Shown: positions 55,494-64,000, numbered from the stretch's first letter. The stretch is DNA of 64,000 nt from Flavobacterium filum DSM 17961 (GCF_000425465.1 NZ_AUDM01000011.1:79399-143398); one strand, 5' to 3'. The notes: generated by a model not told the origin, from the letters alone. Numbers and translations: made by a program.

Positions 55494-57605
55494 TTAATAA
55501 TTAAACTGAAAACGATTATCTTTAATATCTGCTTTTTCTTTTAACGCTCCAAATACTCTACCTACAGCAGAAGCACTTTGCGATTTAAGATTATTTCTTT
55601 GCGTAGTATAATCTGTAGTTGGTAAAGGTTCTGTTACAGTAGTTGTTTTTACAACAAAAACACTTGCATTTCCTTCAATTGGAGCAGAAATTTTGTTCAC
55701 TCCGGTTGCAAATGCAACACCTACAACTTTAGGCTCATATCCAGCAGTTGAAACCACAGGATTTTCTAACGTTACATCAGCAGCAGTTTGTACTTGAACA
55801 GCATTAGCTTTTGCAATTGCATCTAAAGAAGCACCTTTCATTTTTGCTATAATTTTTTCCGCTTTTTTCTTGTTTTTCAAGATTGGCTCTACCTGAATTC
55901 TAGCGTCATCAATATTTAATAAACCTTCTTCATTTACTTTTTTCAAACGAGCAATAACGTGTCCAATTTTAGCAATTTCAAAACGTTTTACATCATTTAA
56001 ATCAGTATCTTTTTCAAAAGCCCAACGAATCACTTGACGTTGTGCTCCTAATTGACCTAGCATTTCATCAAACACTTTCACACGAACAGAAGGAACAATT
56101 TCTAATTTCATTTCTTTTGCAGCTGCCTCGAACGATTTATCATTAGCTGCTAATTCAAATTTAACAGCATTAGTATACGACACTTCAGATGATTTTTCAG
56201 AAGGTTCAACTTTTTGAGCAATTGTAGCCAAACGAATTGCATCTTGTTTATCCGTTACTTTGATGATGTGGTATCCAAATTCAGTTTCTACTAAACCAAC
56301 CTTTCCAATAGGATTATTGAAAACAAAATCATTGAATGCAGGAACCATTTGACCAGGACCAAAGAAATCTAAGTCTCCACCACGTTGAGCAGAACCTTGA
56401 TCTTCTGAAGCTGAAAAAGCTTGCATGATAAATGAATCCGGATTTTTTTGAACTTCAGCTAAAATTCCTTCTGCTTTTACTTTCGCTTCTTCTTTTGTTC
56501 TATCTTCTTTGGGTTGAGCTCTAGATCCTGTAAAACTAATTAAGATGTGACTTGCACGAGCTTTTGCCCCAGCTTTTTTACCCATAGAACGGCTTAATGC
56601 ATAATAATCACCATACATATATGGTCCATAAATTTGACCATCAGCTAAGTTATAAAGTTGCTCTGCATGCTCAGCCGGTAAATCCGTTTTAGACACATAC
56701 GTTGAATCGTATGGGAAATCAGAATTTGAATTTACAAATTCAATTACATTTTTGGTAGATGAAAAACTTGCAATTGTGTCATTTGCTTTAGTTTCAGTAT
56801 TGTAAACAACTCTTGGCGAAAGGAATGAAGTTAATTTATTTTTAATTTCTTCTTTATCTGCATCAGTTGGTTTATCTTCAATTACAACATATTCCACTTC
56901 TCTGGTTTCGTCAGCTTTGTACTTTTTCTCATTCTTCTTCATGTAATCCATGATTTCTTGGTCTGTAACTTTTACGTCACTATCCTTGATAGAAGAATAA
57001 GGTACTGCAACAAAATCAAAAGCAACCTTTTTGTTCTCTAACATGTGCTTAAATTTAGCATCATTTTGAGTAACAAAGAAACCACTTCTTACTAAGGTAC
57101 TATAAACTTGATATTTTGCATTAATGTTGGCATTAATCTCTGTAGATTCAAAGAAGTCTTTTTCTTGTTGATTCGTACTTGCGGCAACATATGCTTTATA
57201 CTTATTGATGTCAAATTCCTTTAATTCATTTTGGAAAGTAGGATTTTGACCAAAATTCGGATCATTTTTCAAAGTCTCAACTAAGTGTTTTTCACTAATT
57301 CTAATCCCTAATTTTTCTAATTCTTCTGTTAAAAGAGCTACATTTACCTCTTGATCCCAAACTCTATTAACTGCTTGAATTGTGGATATGCTTTGACCGT
57401 TTTGTCCGCTTTTTTCAGTATTCCCAACTTTCATTCTAAATTCTTCAAATGGAATATCTTTACCATTGATAGAACCTACATTGGTTGATGTTTGACTAAA
57501 TCCACCACTTTGAATCACATCAGCCAGTACAAAAGAGAACAATGCTAACGCAATAATCACAATAAGAATAAAAGAACGTTGTCTAATTTTTCCTAAAATC
57601 GCCAT
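55494..57605 (-). CDS. PpiD/SurA-type peptidyl-prolyl isomerase, membrane-anchored
   Basis: This 703-residue protein has an N-terminal membrane anchor (about 11-30), a SurA_N-like chaperone region (about 35-220) and a parvulin domain at about 345-450 (ARASHILISF, RGGDLDFFGPGQMVPAF, ETEFGYHIIKVTD). A second, degenerate parvulin-like part follows. PpiD-type proteins help fold outer-membrane and secreted proteins at the periplasmic face of the inner membrane. It stands 164 bp after the CBS-domain gene and has its own candidate promoter TATTTTCG upstream on the minus strand. Confidence 0.94.
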   Translation of the reverse strand: MAILGKIRQRSFILIVIIALALFSFVLADVIQSGGFSQTSTNVGSINGKDIPFEEFRMKVGNTEKSGQNGQSISTIQAVNRVWDQEVNVALLTEELEKLGIRISEKHLVETLKNDPNFGQNPTFQNELKEFDINKYKAYVAASTNQQEKDFFESTEINANINAKYQVYSTLVRSGFFVTQNDAKFKHMLENKKVAFDFVAVPYSSIKDSDVKVTDQEIMDYMKKNEKKYKADETREVEYVVIEDKPTDADKEEIKNKLTSFLSPRVVYNTETKANDTIASFSSTKNVIEFVNSNSDFPYDSTYVSKTDLPAEHAEQLYNLADGQIYGPYMYGDYYALSRSMGKKAGAKARASHILISFTGSRAQPKEDRTKEEAKVKAEGILAEVQKNPDSFIMQAFSASEDQGSAQRGGDLDFFGPGQMVPAFNDFVFNNPIGKVGLVETEFGYHIIKVTDKQDAIRLATIAQKVEPSEKSSEVSYTNAVKFELAANDKSFEAAAKEMKLEIVPSVRVKVFDEMLGQLGAQRQVIRWAFEKDTDLNDVKRFEIAKIGHVIARLKKVNEEGLLNIDDARIQVEPILKNKKKAEKIIAKMKGASLDAIAKANAVQVQTAADVTLENPVVSTAGYEPKVVGVAFATGVNKISAPIEGNASVFVVKTTTVTEPLPTTDYTTQRNNLKSQSASAVGRVFGALKEKADIKDNRFQFNY

Positions 57606-57769
57606 TTCTATATTTATTTTATTTTATTTCAGTTTGCGAAAATACAATTATCTGTGAAATAATAACAAACAATTCTATATATTTTGCTGATTTTTTTGGG
57701 TATAAAAAGAAAACCGAAAATGATCTGGGTCATTTAACCCTAAAATGAAAAATTTGAATCGTAGAAATC

Positions 57770-59047
57770 TTAGTCGTGAATGGTCATGACTACTAATTCA
57801 ATCTTTTTATTGGTAGCTTCTTCTACATAAAAGTGAAATGAATCAATTTCAATTTGTTCACCTTTTAACGGAATTTCTTTGGTGTGATTTACAATAAATC
57901 CTCCTAAAGTTGAATATGAATCTTCTTCCGGGATATTGAGTTGATACGTTTCATTGATGTATTCCACATCTAAACGAGTTGAAAAACGGTATTTGTTTTC
58001 TTCGATTTTTTCTTCAATCAATGTTTCATCAAAATCGTGTTCATCTTCAATTTCACCAAAAAGCTCTTCAACAATATCTTCAACCGTTATCATACCTGAT
58101 GTTCCGCCATATTCATCTAATACTATGGCAATGCTTTTTCTCTTTTTGGTTAACAGATCCAAAACATCTTTTATAAACATTGTTTCGGGCACAAATTCTA
58201 CAGAAATCATAACCGACTTAATGGTTCTAGGCTTTCTAAACAATTCAAATGAATGAACATATCCAATAATATCATCTAATGAAGATTGATAAACCAATAT
58301 TTTAGAGAATCCGGTTTCAATGAAAAGTGTTCTTAATTCTTTGACAGAATCATGGATTTCAACGGCAAAAATCTCTGTTCGCGGAATCATAATATCTCTA
58401 GCTTTTACGCCTGAAAACTCTAATGCGTTTTGAAAAATCTGAATTTCAGAATCTACAGTGCTTTTGTCTTCTACTGCATTCATTTGCTCTGAAATAAAAT
58501 TTCCTAATTCTACTTTACTGAAAAACAATTGCGTTTCATCTCCCACTGTTTTAAAAACTTTTTTCAAGATAAAGTCCGAAATTTTAATGACAAATGTTGA
58601 AATGACATACAACAATTGATAAAAGAAATAAGCCGGAACAGCGAAAATTTTTATAAAAGTATTGGCATAAATTTGAAAAAAAACTTTAGGTAAAAATTCT
58701 GCAGTAACCAAAATCACTAGAGTAGAAATCAAGGTTTGAATGAGTAAAACTTGAAAAGGTAATTCTAAAATAGTTCCGTTAGCCGATATTAATTCAGGAT
58801 AGATGAGTTGTATGATTAAATCTCCCATCATAAATCCGTAAATTACTAATGTGATATTGTTTCCTACCAACATGGAAGCAATAAACTTAGAAGGATTTTC
58901 TGTTATCTTGGTTAAAATTTTACCTATTAATCCTTCTTGCATTTTTTCAATGCCTAAATACACTTTGTTAGAGGAAACAAAGGCAATTTCCATTCCGGAA
59001 AAAAAAGCCGAAAGCAGTAAACACAATATAATGATGCCTACTTCCAT
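57770..59047 (-). CDS. CNNM/CBS-domain (CorC/HlyC, GldE-like) membrane protein
   Basis: The 425-residue protein has an N-terminal DUF21/CNNM domain with three to four helices (about 1-185), two CBS domains (about 205-325; DIMIPRTEIFAVEIHDSV, IAIVLDEYGGTSGMITVEDIVEEL in two parts) and a C-terminal CorC_HlyC domain (about 340-425). Such proteins are linked to divalent-cation efflux. In gliding Flavobacteria a member of this family is GldE, but the gldD neighbour is not present here, so I do not apply that name. It belongs to the coaX-to-foldase gene string on the minus strand. Confidence 0.92.
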   Translation of the reverse strand: MEVGIIILCLLLSAFFSGMEIAFVSSNKVYLGIEKMQEGLIGKILTKITENPSKFIASMLVGNNITLVIYGFMMGDLIIQLIYPELISANGTILELPFQVLLIQTLISTLVILVTAEFLPKVFFQIYANTFIKIFAVPAYFFYQLLYVISTFVIKISDFILKKVFKTVGDETQLFFSKVELGNFISEQMNAVEDKSTVDSEIQIFQNALEFSGVKARDIMIPRTEIFAVEIHDSVKELRTLFIETGFSKILVYQSSLDDIIGYVHSFELFRKPRTIKSVMISVEFVPETMFIKDVLDLLTKKRKSIAIVLDEYGGTSGMITVEDIVEELFGEIEDEHDFDETLIEEKIEENKYRFSTRLDVEYINETYQLNIPEEDSYSTLGGFIVNHTKEIPLKGEQIEIDSFHFYVEEATNKKIELVVMTIHD

Positions 59048-59053
59048 AGTTGT

Positions 59054-59245
59054 TTATTTTTTGGATTGGTTGTTCATTTTTCCATAGAATCGTCTTCTGA
59101 AAAAGAACATAAAAATAGCCATTGCTGCAAAGAAAAACATCAACCACGGATTCTTTTCTGTAGAGTTTAAATGGGTAATTCCTTCATAAATAAAGAAAAC
59201 AGCAGCAATTAGATAGAAATATTGTATGTATTTAAAGTAAGCCAT
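59054..59245 (-). CDS. Small two-helix membrane protein, 63 residues
   Basis: MAYFKYIQYFYLIAAVFFIYE gives one helix and WLMFFFAAMAIFMFFF a second, with a basic C-terminus. It is tightly packed between lptC (32 bp) and the CBS-domain gene (6 bp). This packing makes it a real gene. Its function is unknown. Confidence 0.8.
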   Translation of the reverse strand: MAYFKYIQYFYLIAAVFFIYEGITHLNSTEKNPWLMFFFAAMAIFMFFFRRRFYGKMNNQSKK

Positions 59246-59277
59246 AAATTATAATTGAATGGAGTAAAGATACGAGA

Positions 59278-59832
59278 TTATTCGGCTTCATTTATCAGTC
59301 CATAGACTTTTTGATAATTTATTCGTTTAAAATCTTTACTGAAATCAAGCCCTTCGCCTGTTGAAACGCCTTTTAATGGGTCGGTAAACTTAAATGGTTT
59401 CTCAGTAAAAAACCATTCGTTTTTTTGGTCATAATACAATTGTTCAGTTTCCAAATACTGACCTCCTTCGGCTGTCATTTTTACATTTCCTTGCATATCA
59501 ATAATATCCGTTCCTTTGAAGGTAACCGCGTAATCGGAACGAATAAAATTTTTCTTTCCTGATTGATCAAAAAGGGTAACCAAAACTCCTTTTGGAAATT
59601 CGGTAAAAGGGTATTGCACAGTTGCATAATCAATCATTTTTGGACTCACTAAAATAGCTTTAATTCTTCCCGAATCGGTATATTTTAGATTGACCGTATC
59701 GGCTTCTCCGGAAGCCATAAATTCAGATTTATTAATTTTCTGAATTTCTTTAAAGTTACTTTCGCATGCAAAAAACAATGTCACAGCAAAAACTGTGACA
59801 CTGATTTTTAATATGTTCAATTTGTTTTTCAT
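59278..59832 (-). CDS. lptC: LPS export protein LptC
   Basis: The 184-residue protein has a lipobox-like LFFACESNF (Cys near residue 23) and an LptC beta-jellyroll (about 35-170; GRIKAILVSPKMIDYATVQYP in two parts, DMQGNVKMTAEGGQYLETEQLYYD in two parts). LptC bridges the LptBFG exporter to LptA and carries lipopolysaccharide through the periplasm. In Bacteroidota it is often lipid-anchored as here. It is 1 bp from the TPR gene and fits with lpxB as part of LPS supply. Confidence 0.92.
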   Translation of the reverse strand: MKNKLNILKISVTVFAVTLFFACESNFKEIQKINKSEFMASGEADTVNLKYTDSGRIKAILVSPKMIDYATVQYPFTEFPKGVLVTLFDQSGKKNFIRSDYAVTFKGTDIIDMQGNVKMTAEGGQYLETEQLYYDQKNEWFFTEKPFKFTDPLKGVSTGEGLDFSKDFKRINYQKVYGLINEAE

Positions 59833-59833
59833 T

Positions 59834-61192
59834 TTACAAATTAGGAACGGTTACACTTCTACCTACCCAACATTTGAATGAAATATTTTGCCCCGCTCTT
59901 CCTGAGTTAAAAATTTCAGTTTTAGTTGGAGCTAACTTATCATAAGAAGCTGCTGCTGCGTTTCCATTAGCTGTTCCGGCTTTTCTTGCTGTTGAAGCAG
60001 CTAACCAATAGATTGCTCTTTTTTCGAATGGATCATCACCACATTCATTTGCACTATTCGCATACAACTGAGCTAAAAACACATATGCTTCACCAAAAGA
60101 AGGTTTTGCTGCAAGTGCTTTCTCCAAATAAGTTCTTGCTTGTGATTTATTAGAGCTTCCGTAAATATTTCTCGCAATTGTATAATAAACGTTCGCTTTT
60201 TTGTTGTTATCTTTTTGTAATTCTGCTGATTGATTAAAATATTCTAATGCTTTAGCAGTATTCTTTTTGGTATAAAAAGACACACCTAAATTATAAGCAG
60301 ATTCTGCCGTTGGATTCAAAGCATGTAAAGCATCTGAAATTTTGCTAAACAATGGATCAGAAGAACAACCTTTCTTATCTAAACGATCAGCAGCTCTTTT
60401 TAACCATTCTGCATCACCTTTTTTCTCTTCAAAGCTTCCACCTAAAAACGGAATCAAACGTTCACAAGTTGCTAACTGAGCAATTTTTGCATCCATACTC
60501 GTTCTAATTGTTTCAAAAGCTTCAAGGTTAATTTGACTATTGTCTTTAGCTCTTTTCTCTTTATCAGTTAATTCAGTACCTGCTTCTTCTTTTTGAATTA
60601 AAACATCTAATGCATCAGATACTCCTTTTTCTTCCTCGTCAATTTTGTCTGAAATTAAATCGTATTTATTGAAAATATCTTGCAATTGAATTCCTTTTTT
60701 ATTAGCTTCAAAATCATTAACAAAAATCTCAAAGTAAACATACAAAGCTTTAGCATTTGTAAAGTTAGCTCTATCATTTTTGAAAGCTTTGTCTAACAAT
60801 TGATATACCTCATCAGGAGTTCCAGTATTGTTTTCAAACAATGCCATAGATTTTTTTACATCAACTGCTTTTGCTTTTGCTGGAAAATATTTTAAAAAAT
60901 CATCTTGCAATTGAAGAAAATCTCTCACTTCTTTTTCTTTATCAGCCGGAGTTTTTGCATTATCAATACGGTAATTGATTACTCTTTCTCCATAAATATA
61001 GATGGCCTCACTAAAACTTGGACAATTTTTTCTCAAGTTTTGAAGATGTTGATAAGTCTCATCACCATAGTTTTTAGTTTTCGCTAACTCTGCAAAAATG
61101 GATAACTTTTCAGCACATTCAGCCGCATTTTGAGCTTTAGTTTCTGATAATCCAAAAATAACGGCGAATAAAATAAAAATTTTAGTTTTCAT
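59834..61192 (-). CDS. Exported TPR-repeat protein
   Basis: This 452-residue protein has a signal peptide (about 1-20) and is almost all helical, with TPR units in the C-terminal third: AYNLGVSFYTKKNTAKALEY near 295 and KSQARTYLEKALAAKPSFGE near 350. The C-terminal AGQNISFKCWVGRSVTVPNL is a conserved-looking tail. It lies in a tight operon with an outer-membrane barrel upstream (19 bp) and lptC downstream (1 bp). It is probably a periplasmic scaffold for envelope assembly, but the exact role is unknown. Confidence 0.88.
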   Translation of the reverse strand: MKTKIFILFAVIFGLSETKAQNAAECAEKLSIFAELAKTKNYGDETYQHLQNLRKNCPSFSEAIYIYGERVINYRIDNAKTPADKEKEVRDFLQLQDDFLKYFPAKAKAVDVKKSMALFENNTGTPDEVYQLLDKAFKNDRANFTNAKALYVYFEIFVNDFEANKKGIQLQDIFNKYDLISDKIDEEEKGVSDALDVLIQKEEAGTELTDKEKRAKDNSQINLEAFETIRTSMDAKIAQLATCERLIPFLGGSFEEKKGDAEWLKRAADRLDKKGCSSDPLFSKISDALHALNPTAESAYNLGVSFYTKKNTAKALEYFNQSAELQKDNNKKANVYYTIARNIYGSSNKSQARTYLEKALAAKPSFGEAYVFLAQLYANSANECGDDPFEKRAIYWLAASTARKAGTANGNAAAASYDKLAPTKTEIFNSGRAGQNISFKCWVGRSVTVPNL

Positions 61193-61211
61193 AATATAAT
61201 AAATTTCTCAA

Positions 61212-62465
61212 TTAGTCAATTTTTCTCTTTAAAAACCATTTGTCATTTAACGACAAACTTATTGTAATGTTGGAGTAGTTTTCTTGAATCAAACCAGCAT
61301 TGGTTGTACCTCGTTTTCCGTATTCATAACCAATGTTCATATTTGAAAAACTTCCTCCTAATGGTAATCCTAAACCAAAAGTTATGCCAAAGTTTGTAAT
61401 CGATTCATTGTTGATTACCATTCCTGTATTTTGATAAAAGAATCCGGCACGATAGTTTACTCTAGAGAAATAGCTGGTAAAAGATTTAAAGTTGGGTAAA
61501 TAATACCCACCAATGTTTAATTTTGTGCTATTTTCAAAAGAAACTTGTCTGATGTCCGTAAAACGATTACTAGTTTTACTTGCCTGAATTATCGAAAGTT
61601 CAGCCCCAACTGACCATTTTTGCATTTGACCTATTCCAAGACCAAATGTAAATTTGGAAGGAATTTTAATTTTTGTATCTTCTACAGGAATATCTTCACT
61701 CTCAATTACTGTTTCTCCAAACGTTTCAGAAAATTGAACAGTGGCAATATTTCTTTCATTTTGCAAAGTTAGCGTACCTTCAGGAGAATAAACCGCACTA
61801 CCGAAAAAGGTTAGTTTTTCATTTAGCTTTCGGTTATACATCATAGCCAAATTAACATTTGCTCCTGAAATATTACTCACGTTTTTCTCTCTTGTACCAT
61901 ATTGAATATCGGAAAGAAAACTAATATTACTAGTTGAAATCTCCCCAAAATTATAATTAAAATCGGCACCAACAGAAAATGATTTATTTAATTTATACCC
62001 TAATCCGGCATAAACTCTATTAATTCCACCGGTTCCGGTATATCGATAGCTTGGCTCACTTTCATCATCACTAATATTTCTAATTTGATATCCAACAGAA
62101 GTATAAGGCATCAATCCAACTGCTACACCGAATTTTTTTGTTATCGGCATACCAATTAACAAGTAGTCTAATGAAATTCTTTGAGCACTTTCATTATCAG
62201 AAGTTGTTTGTAAAGAAGTTTTGTTCAAATTTCCACCAATTGTATAAGTGGTATACATCAAATCTGATAATCCGGCAGCATTTTGAACATTAACATGAAT
62301 AGAATCTTTCAACATATTGATTCCACCCATTGAACGTGTTTCTACCGTTCCTTTAAACACTAAATCTCCAATACCATAAAAAGAATAAGGTGAAGAAGAA
62401 GCTGTTTGCCCCATTGCAGCAACAGTAAAAATCAAAGTTAAACTAACTATAAATTGTTTAATCAT
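61212..62465 (-). CDS. Outer-membrane beta-barrel protein (FadL/OmpP1-like)
   Basis: The 417-residue protein has a signal peptide (about 1-20, ending MGQTASS) and a barrel made of alternating strands with Gly/aromatic patterns: SPYSFYGIGDLVFKG, KFGVAVGLMPYTSVGY, FTFGLGIGQMQKWSVGAELS and a final NITISLSLNDKWFLKRKID. The early YSFYGIGD-(x)-RSMGG part is common in Bacteroidota OmpP1/FadL-type proteins. The solute is unknown. It overlaps coaX by 8 bp. Confidence 0.88.
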   Translation of the reverse strand: MIKQFIVSLTLIFTVAAMGQTASSSPYSFYGIGDLVFKGTVETRSMGGINMLKDSIHVNVQNAAGLSDLMYTTYTIGGNLNKTSLQTTSDNESAQRISLDYLLIGMPITKKFGVAVGLMPYTSVGYQIRNISDDESEPSYRYTGTGGINRVYAGLGYKLNKSFSVGADFNYNFGEISTSNISFLSDIQYGTREKNVSNISGANVNLAMMYNRKLNEKLTFFGSAVYSPEGTLTLQNERNIATVQFSETFGETVIESEDIPVEDTKIKIPSKFTFGLGIGQMQKWSVGAELSIIQASKTSNRFTDIRQVSFENSTKLNIGGYYLPNFKSFTSYFSRVNYRAGFFYQNTGMVINNESITNFGITFGLGLPLGGSFSNMNIGYEYGKRGTTNAGLIQENYSNITISLSLNDKWFLKRKID

Positions 62466-63192
62466 TTTTGTTTGAAAATTGAAAAAGTTGGTTCAAACTA
62501 TCCAGTAGGAAATTTGAATTGGCAAATATGGTATTTTTTAATCGCTTTGCCAAAAAAACAGCATCACCTCCCGTTAAAATTATGGTAAAGTTTTCGTTTT
62601 CTTTAGCATATTGATGGATAAATCCTTCTATTTCATGAACAATTCCATTAATAACACCTGAATGAATGGATTGATTTGTAGATTTTCCAATAAAAAAATC
62701 AATTTCTTCAACCGATAACAGAGGTAATTTTGCTGTAAATTGATGAAGAGATTGATAACGCAATCTAAACCCCGGCGAAATAGCACCGCCAAGGTAATTA
62801 TTTTGTTCGTCAATAAAATCGTAGGTTATACAAGTTCCAGCATCAATAACAATTCTTTTTTGATTTGAAAACAACAAAGTTGCACCGGCAGCAAGAACCA
62901 TTCTGTCAACTCCTAAGGTAGTAGGCGTTTCGTATAAATTTTGAAAAGGAAAAGATGTTAAACGAGAAACAACATGAATTTTGATCTCAATTTTGGAAGA
63001 TAAAAATCCTAAATCCATTTCATTTCCCACAGAAGAAAGCCATAAATTTTTCACTTTCGGATAGGTTTTTAAAATTTCCATCACTTTTTTTTCAAAAGAT
63101 TTTTTTTCAATTATAAAAAAGTCAATTGTGTTATTGCCTTCATATACAGCGGCTTTAATTCTGGTATTTCCGACATCAATAGCTAAAAGCAT
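62458..63192 (-). CDS. coaX: Type III pantothenate kinase
   Basis: The 244-residue enzyme carries out the first step of coenzyme A synthesis, phosphorylating pantothenate. It is a member of the ASKHA fold: AIDVGNTRIKAAVYEG near the start (phosphate loop), TTLGVDRMVLAAGA near 91, VIDAGTCITYDFI near 115, GGAISPGFRLRYQSLHQFTA near 135 and LTGGDAVFLA near 205. It is the first gene of a string that runs to the CBS-domain gene. The upstream minus strand has TATCTTCG, a near match to the -7 box. Confidence 0.96.
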   Translation of the reverse strand: MLLAIDVGNTRIKAAVYEGNNTIDFFIIEKKSFEKKVMEILKTYPKVKNLWLSSVGNEMDLGFLSSKIEIKIHVVSRLTSFPFQNLYETPTTLGVDRMVLAAGATLLFSNQKRIVIDAGTCITYDFIDEQNNYLGGAISPGFRLRYQSLHQFTAKLPLLSVEEIDFFIGKSTNQSIHSGVINGIVHEIEGFIHQYAKENENFTIILTGGDAVFLAKRLKNTIFANSNFLLDSLNQLFQFSNKND

Positions 63193-63243
63193 GATTTTAA
63201 TTTAACGGTGCGAAGATACAAATTGATTTTTTTTAATATTTGT

Positions 63244-63274
63244 TTTGCATAAAATAAAAATCGCATTATATTTG
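63244..63274 (+). promoter_or_regulatory. Consensus Bacteroidota promoter of tRNA-Phe
   Basis: TTTG at 63244-63247 and TATATTTG at 63267-63274 are separated by 19 bp, which is the full -33/-7 consensus (TTTG-N19-TAnnTTTG). The tRNA begins 17 bp after the box. This is the best promoter in the window. Confidence 0.85.
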
Positions 63275-63290
63275 CACCCGCATCAGCAAA

Positions 63291-63363
<73 letters not shown>

Positions 63364-63366
63364 CTT

Positions 63367-63396
63367 AAACCCGAATAGTTTTATTCGGGTTTTTTG
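63367..63396 (+). terminator. Rho-independent terminator after tRNA-Phe
   Basis: AAACCCGAATA pairs perfectly with TATTCGGGTTT around a GTTT loop, followed by a T-run. It begins 3 bp after the tRNA and separates it from the GIY-YIG gene. Confidence 0.9.
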
Positions 63397-63412
63397 TTTT
63401 AAAAAAAGCATA

Positions 63413-63700
63413 ATGTCGCACTTCATTTATATTTTATATTCAGAAACCACTTCAAAATATTACATTGGAGAATCATATAATTTAGATGAAAGAATAAAAA
63501 ATCACAATCAACACTTTTACCAAAATTCATTTTCTAAAATTGCTAACGACTGGAAATTATTGCTTTCCTATGAATGTATCGATAGACATTCCGCTTTATA
63601 TCTTGAAAGATTTATTAAAAAAATGAAAAGTAGACTTTTCATCGAAAAGATAATTTCAAATCCCGAGATTTTATCTGACATACTTTCCAAAAGAAAATAA
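63413..63700 (+). CDS. GIY-YIG nuclease-superfamily protein, 95 residues
   Basis: This small single-domain protein has the GIY and YIG strands (IYILYSE, YYIGES), the catalytic Arg in LDERIKNHN (near residue 29) and the metal-binding Glu in ALYLERFIKKMKSR (near 69). Free-standing proteins of this UvrC/URI type are common in Bacteroidota and often lie next to tRNA or rRNA genes; their role is unsettled. Here it begins 50 bp after tRNA-Phe, and its stop codon overlaps a copy of the tRNA-Phe anticodon/T-arm sequence. I chose ATG 63413; an upstream frame would run into the tRNA. Confidence 0.9.
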   Translation: MSHFIYILYSETTSKYYIGESYNLDERIKNHNQHFYQNSFSKIANDWKLLLSYECIDRHSALYLERFIKKMKSRLFIEKIISNPEILSDILSKRK

Positions 63701-63719
63701 ATCCATGTGTCCCTGGTTC
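63699..63719 (+). repeat. 21-nt copy of the tRNA-Phe anticodon-to-T-arm segment
   Basis: The sequence matches 63326-63346 of tRNA-Phe in 20 of 21 positions (G to A at the sixth). It ends GTGTCCCTGGTTC, then diverges. It overlaps the last bases of the GIY-YIG stop codon. Such a copy is what integration or homing next to a tRNA gene leaves behind. The distance between equivalent points of the two copies is 373 bp. Confidence 0.88.
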
Positions 63720-63740
63720 TCATATCTTTACAAAGTAAAC

Positions 63741-63815
63741 AAATAAGGTTGTAATAACTACCAAGGTCTAGATACATTTTTATGATATTGTTCGGGAGGA
63801 ATATCAACCTTATTT
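63741..63815 (+). ncRNA. Structured leader of the IS110 element, candidate bridge RNA
   Basis: AAATAAGGTT at 63741-63750 pairs perfectly with AACCTTATTT at 63806-63815. Inside, GATATT (63784-63789) pairs with AATATC (63800-63805) around the loop GTTCGGGAGG, leaving a 33-nt unpaired 5' strand. A second hairpin, AAAATC/GATTTT, lies at 63890-63907. In the IS110 group the recombinase is guided by a bridge RNA encoded between the left end and the transposase start, exactly this place. Only the fold and the position support the call. Confidence 0.55.
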
Positions 63816-63937
63816 TAATCATATATTGAATTTGAATTAGTACTTAAACACTTTATTTTTATATAGAGATGTTGCATAAAATATGAGATAAAATCCAATA
63901 TGATTTTGTTTACTTAACATTTTTAAATTTTTGAAAT

Positions 63938-64000
63938 ATGCTAAAGTATTCTGTTGGACTTGACGTTTCAAGTAAAAAAATTGATTGTTGTATTAGTGTT
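63938..64000 (+). mobile_element. IS110-family transposase, first 21 codons (cut by window end)
   Basis: The frame MLKYSVGLDVSSKKIDCCIS begins at ATG 63938 and is open to the window edge. GLDVSSK is the N-terminal RuvC-like motif of IS110 DEDD transposases, with the first catalytic Asp. The element's left end must lie between about 63720 and 63938. The rest of the gene, including the Tnp20 serine motif that would confirm it, is outside the window. Confidence 0.8.

Noticed and set aside
57770..59047. Naming the CBS-domain gene gldE and calling a gliding-motility locus.
   Set aside because: The family match is good but gldD or other gld genes are not adjacent, so motility is not supported by this window.
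63790..63799. Loop GTTCGGGAGG of the IS110 leader shares GTTCG and GGAGG with the tRNA-Phe T-arm and acceptor region, as if it were a guide to a tRNA target.
   Set aside because: Five-base matches are expected by chance, and guide length and register cannot be checked without the other element end.

Overview
The window is a low-GC chromosomal segment from a Bacteroidota bacterium, almost certainly of the family Flavobacteriaceae (Flavobacterium-like). The evidence is the gene content and order (PorT-like barrel, TamL lipoprotein, purH-mreBCD-mrdA-rodA, a GYDIA-type GHMP kinase beside HMG-CoA reductase, dipeptidyl peptidase plus POT transporter), a type IX secretion C-terminal sorting domain, repeated TAnnTTTG promoter boxes, and the near absence of Shine-Dalgarno sequences.

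Layout. 1-16.1 kb is core genome: the end of a PorT-like barrel, an rRNA/tRNA 2'-O-methyltransferase, tamL, class II aldolase, accD, an ABC permease, purH, the cell-elongation operon mreB-mreC-mreD-mrdA-rodA, and two secreted phosphodiesterase/nuclease genes. 16.2-39.0 kb is accessory: small unknown proteins, a type I restriction-modification operon (hsdR-hsdS-ATPase-hsdM) with an extra ABC-type ATPase inside it, a DNA-binding regulator facing an operator array with 40-bp spacing, and a roughly 9-kb operon for a 2230-residue SpvB/RHS polymorphic toxin. Behind the toxin lie a candidate immunity gene and a displaced second toxin tip broken by an amber codon, followed by a LemA-like membrane protein. 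39.2-63.2 kb is again core: OppC-like permease, C-terminal processing protease, surE, lpxB, NlpC/P60 lipoprotein, comEC, two thioredoxins, POT transporter, DPP-IV, a ParE/RelE-type toxin-antitoxin pair, mevalonate-pathway genes, a PpiD/SurA-type foldase, a CNNM/CBS protein, lptC, a TPR protein, an outer-membrane barrel and coaX.

The last 0.7 kb is a mobile-DNA hot spot. It holds tRNA-Phe with a near-perfect promoter, a GIY-YIG nuclease gene whose stop codon runs into a 21-nt copy of the tRNA-Phe anticodon/T-arm region, and then the left end and first 21 codons of an IS110-family transposase. The leader of that transposase contains a strong nested stem structure of the kind expected for an IS110 bridge RNA.

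The observations most worth following are the RHS operon with its orphan cassette, the GIY-YIG/tRNA-Phe unit, the putative IS110 bridge RNA, and the ATPase embedded in the hsd operon. All functional statements rest on reading motifs by eye; no database search was run.
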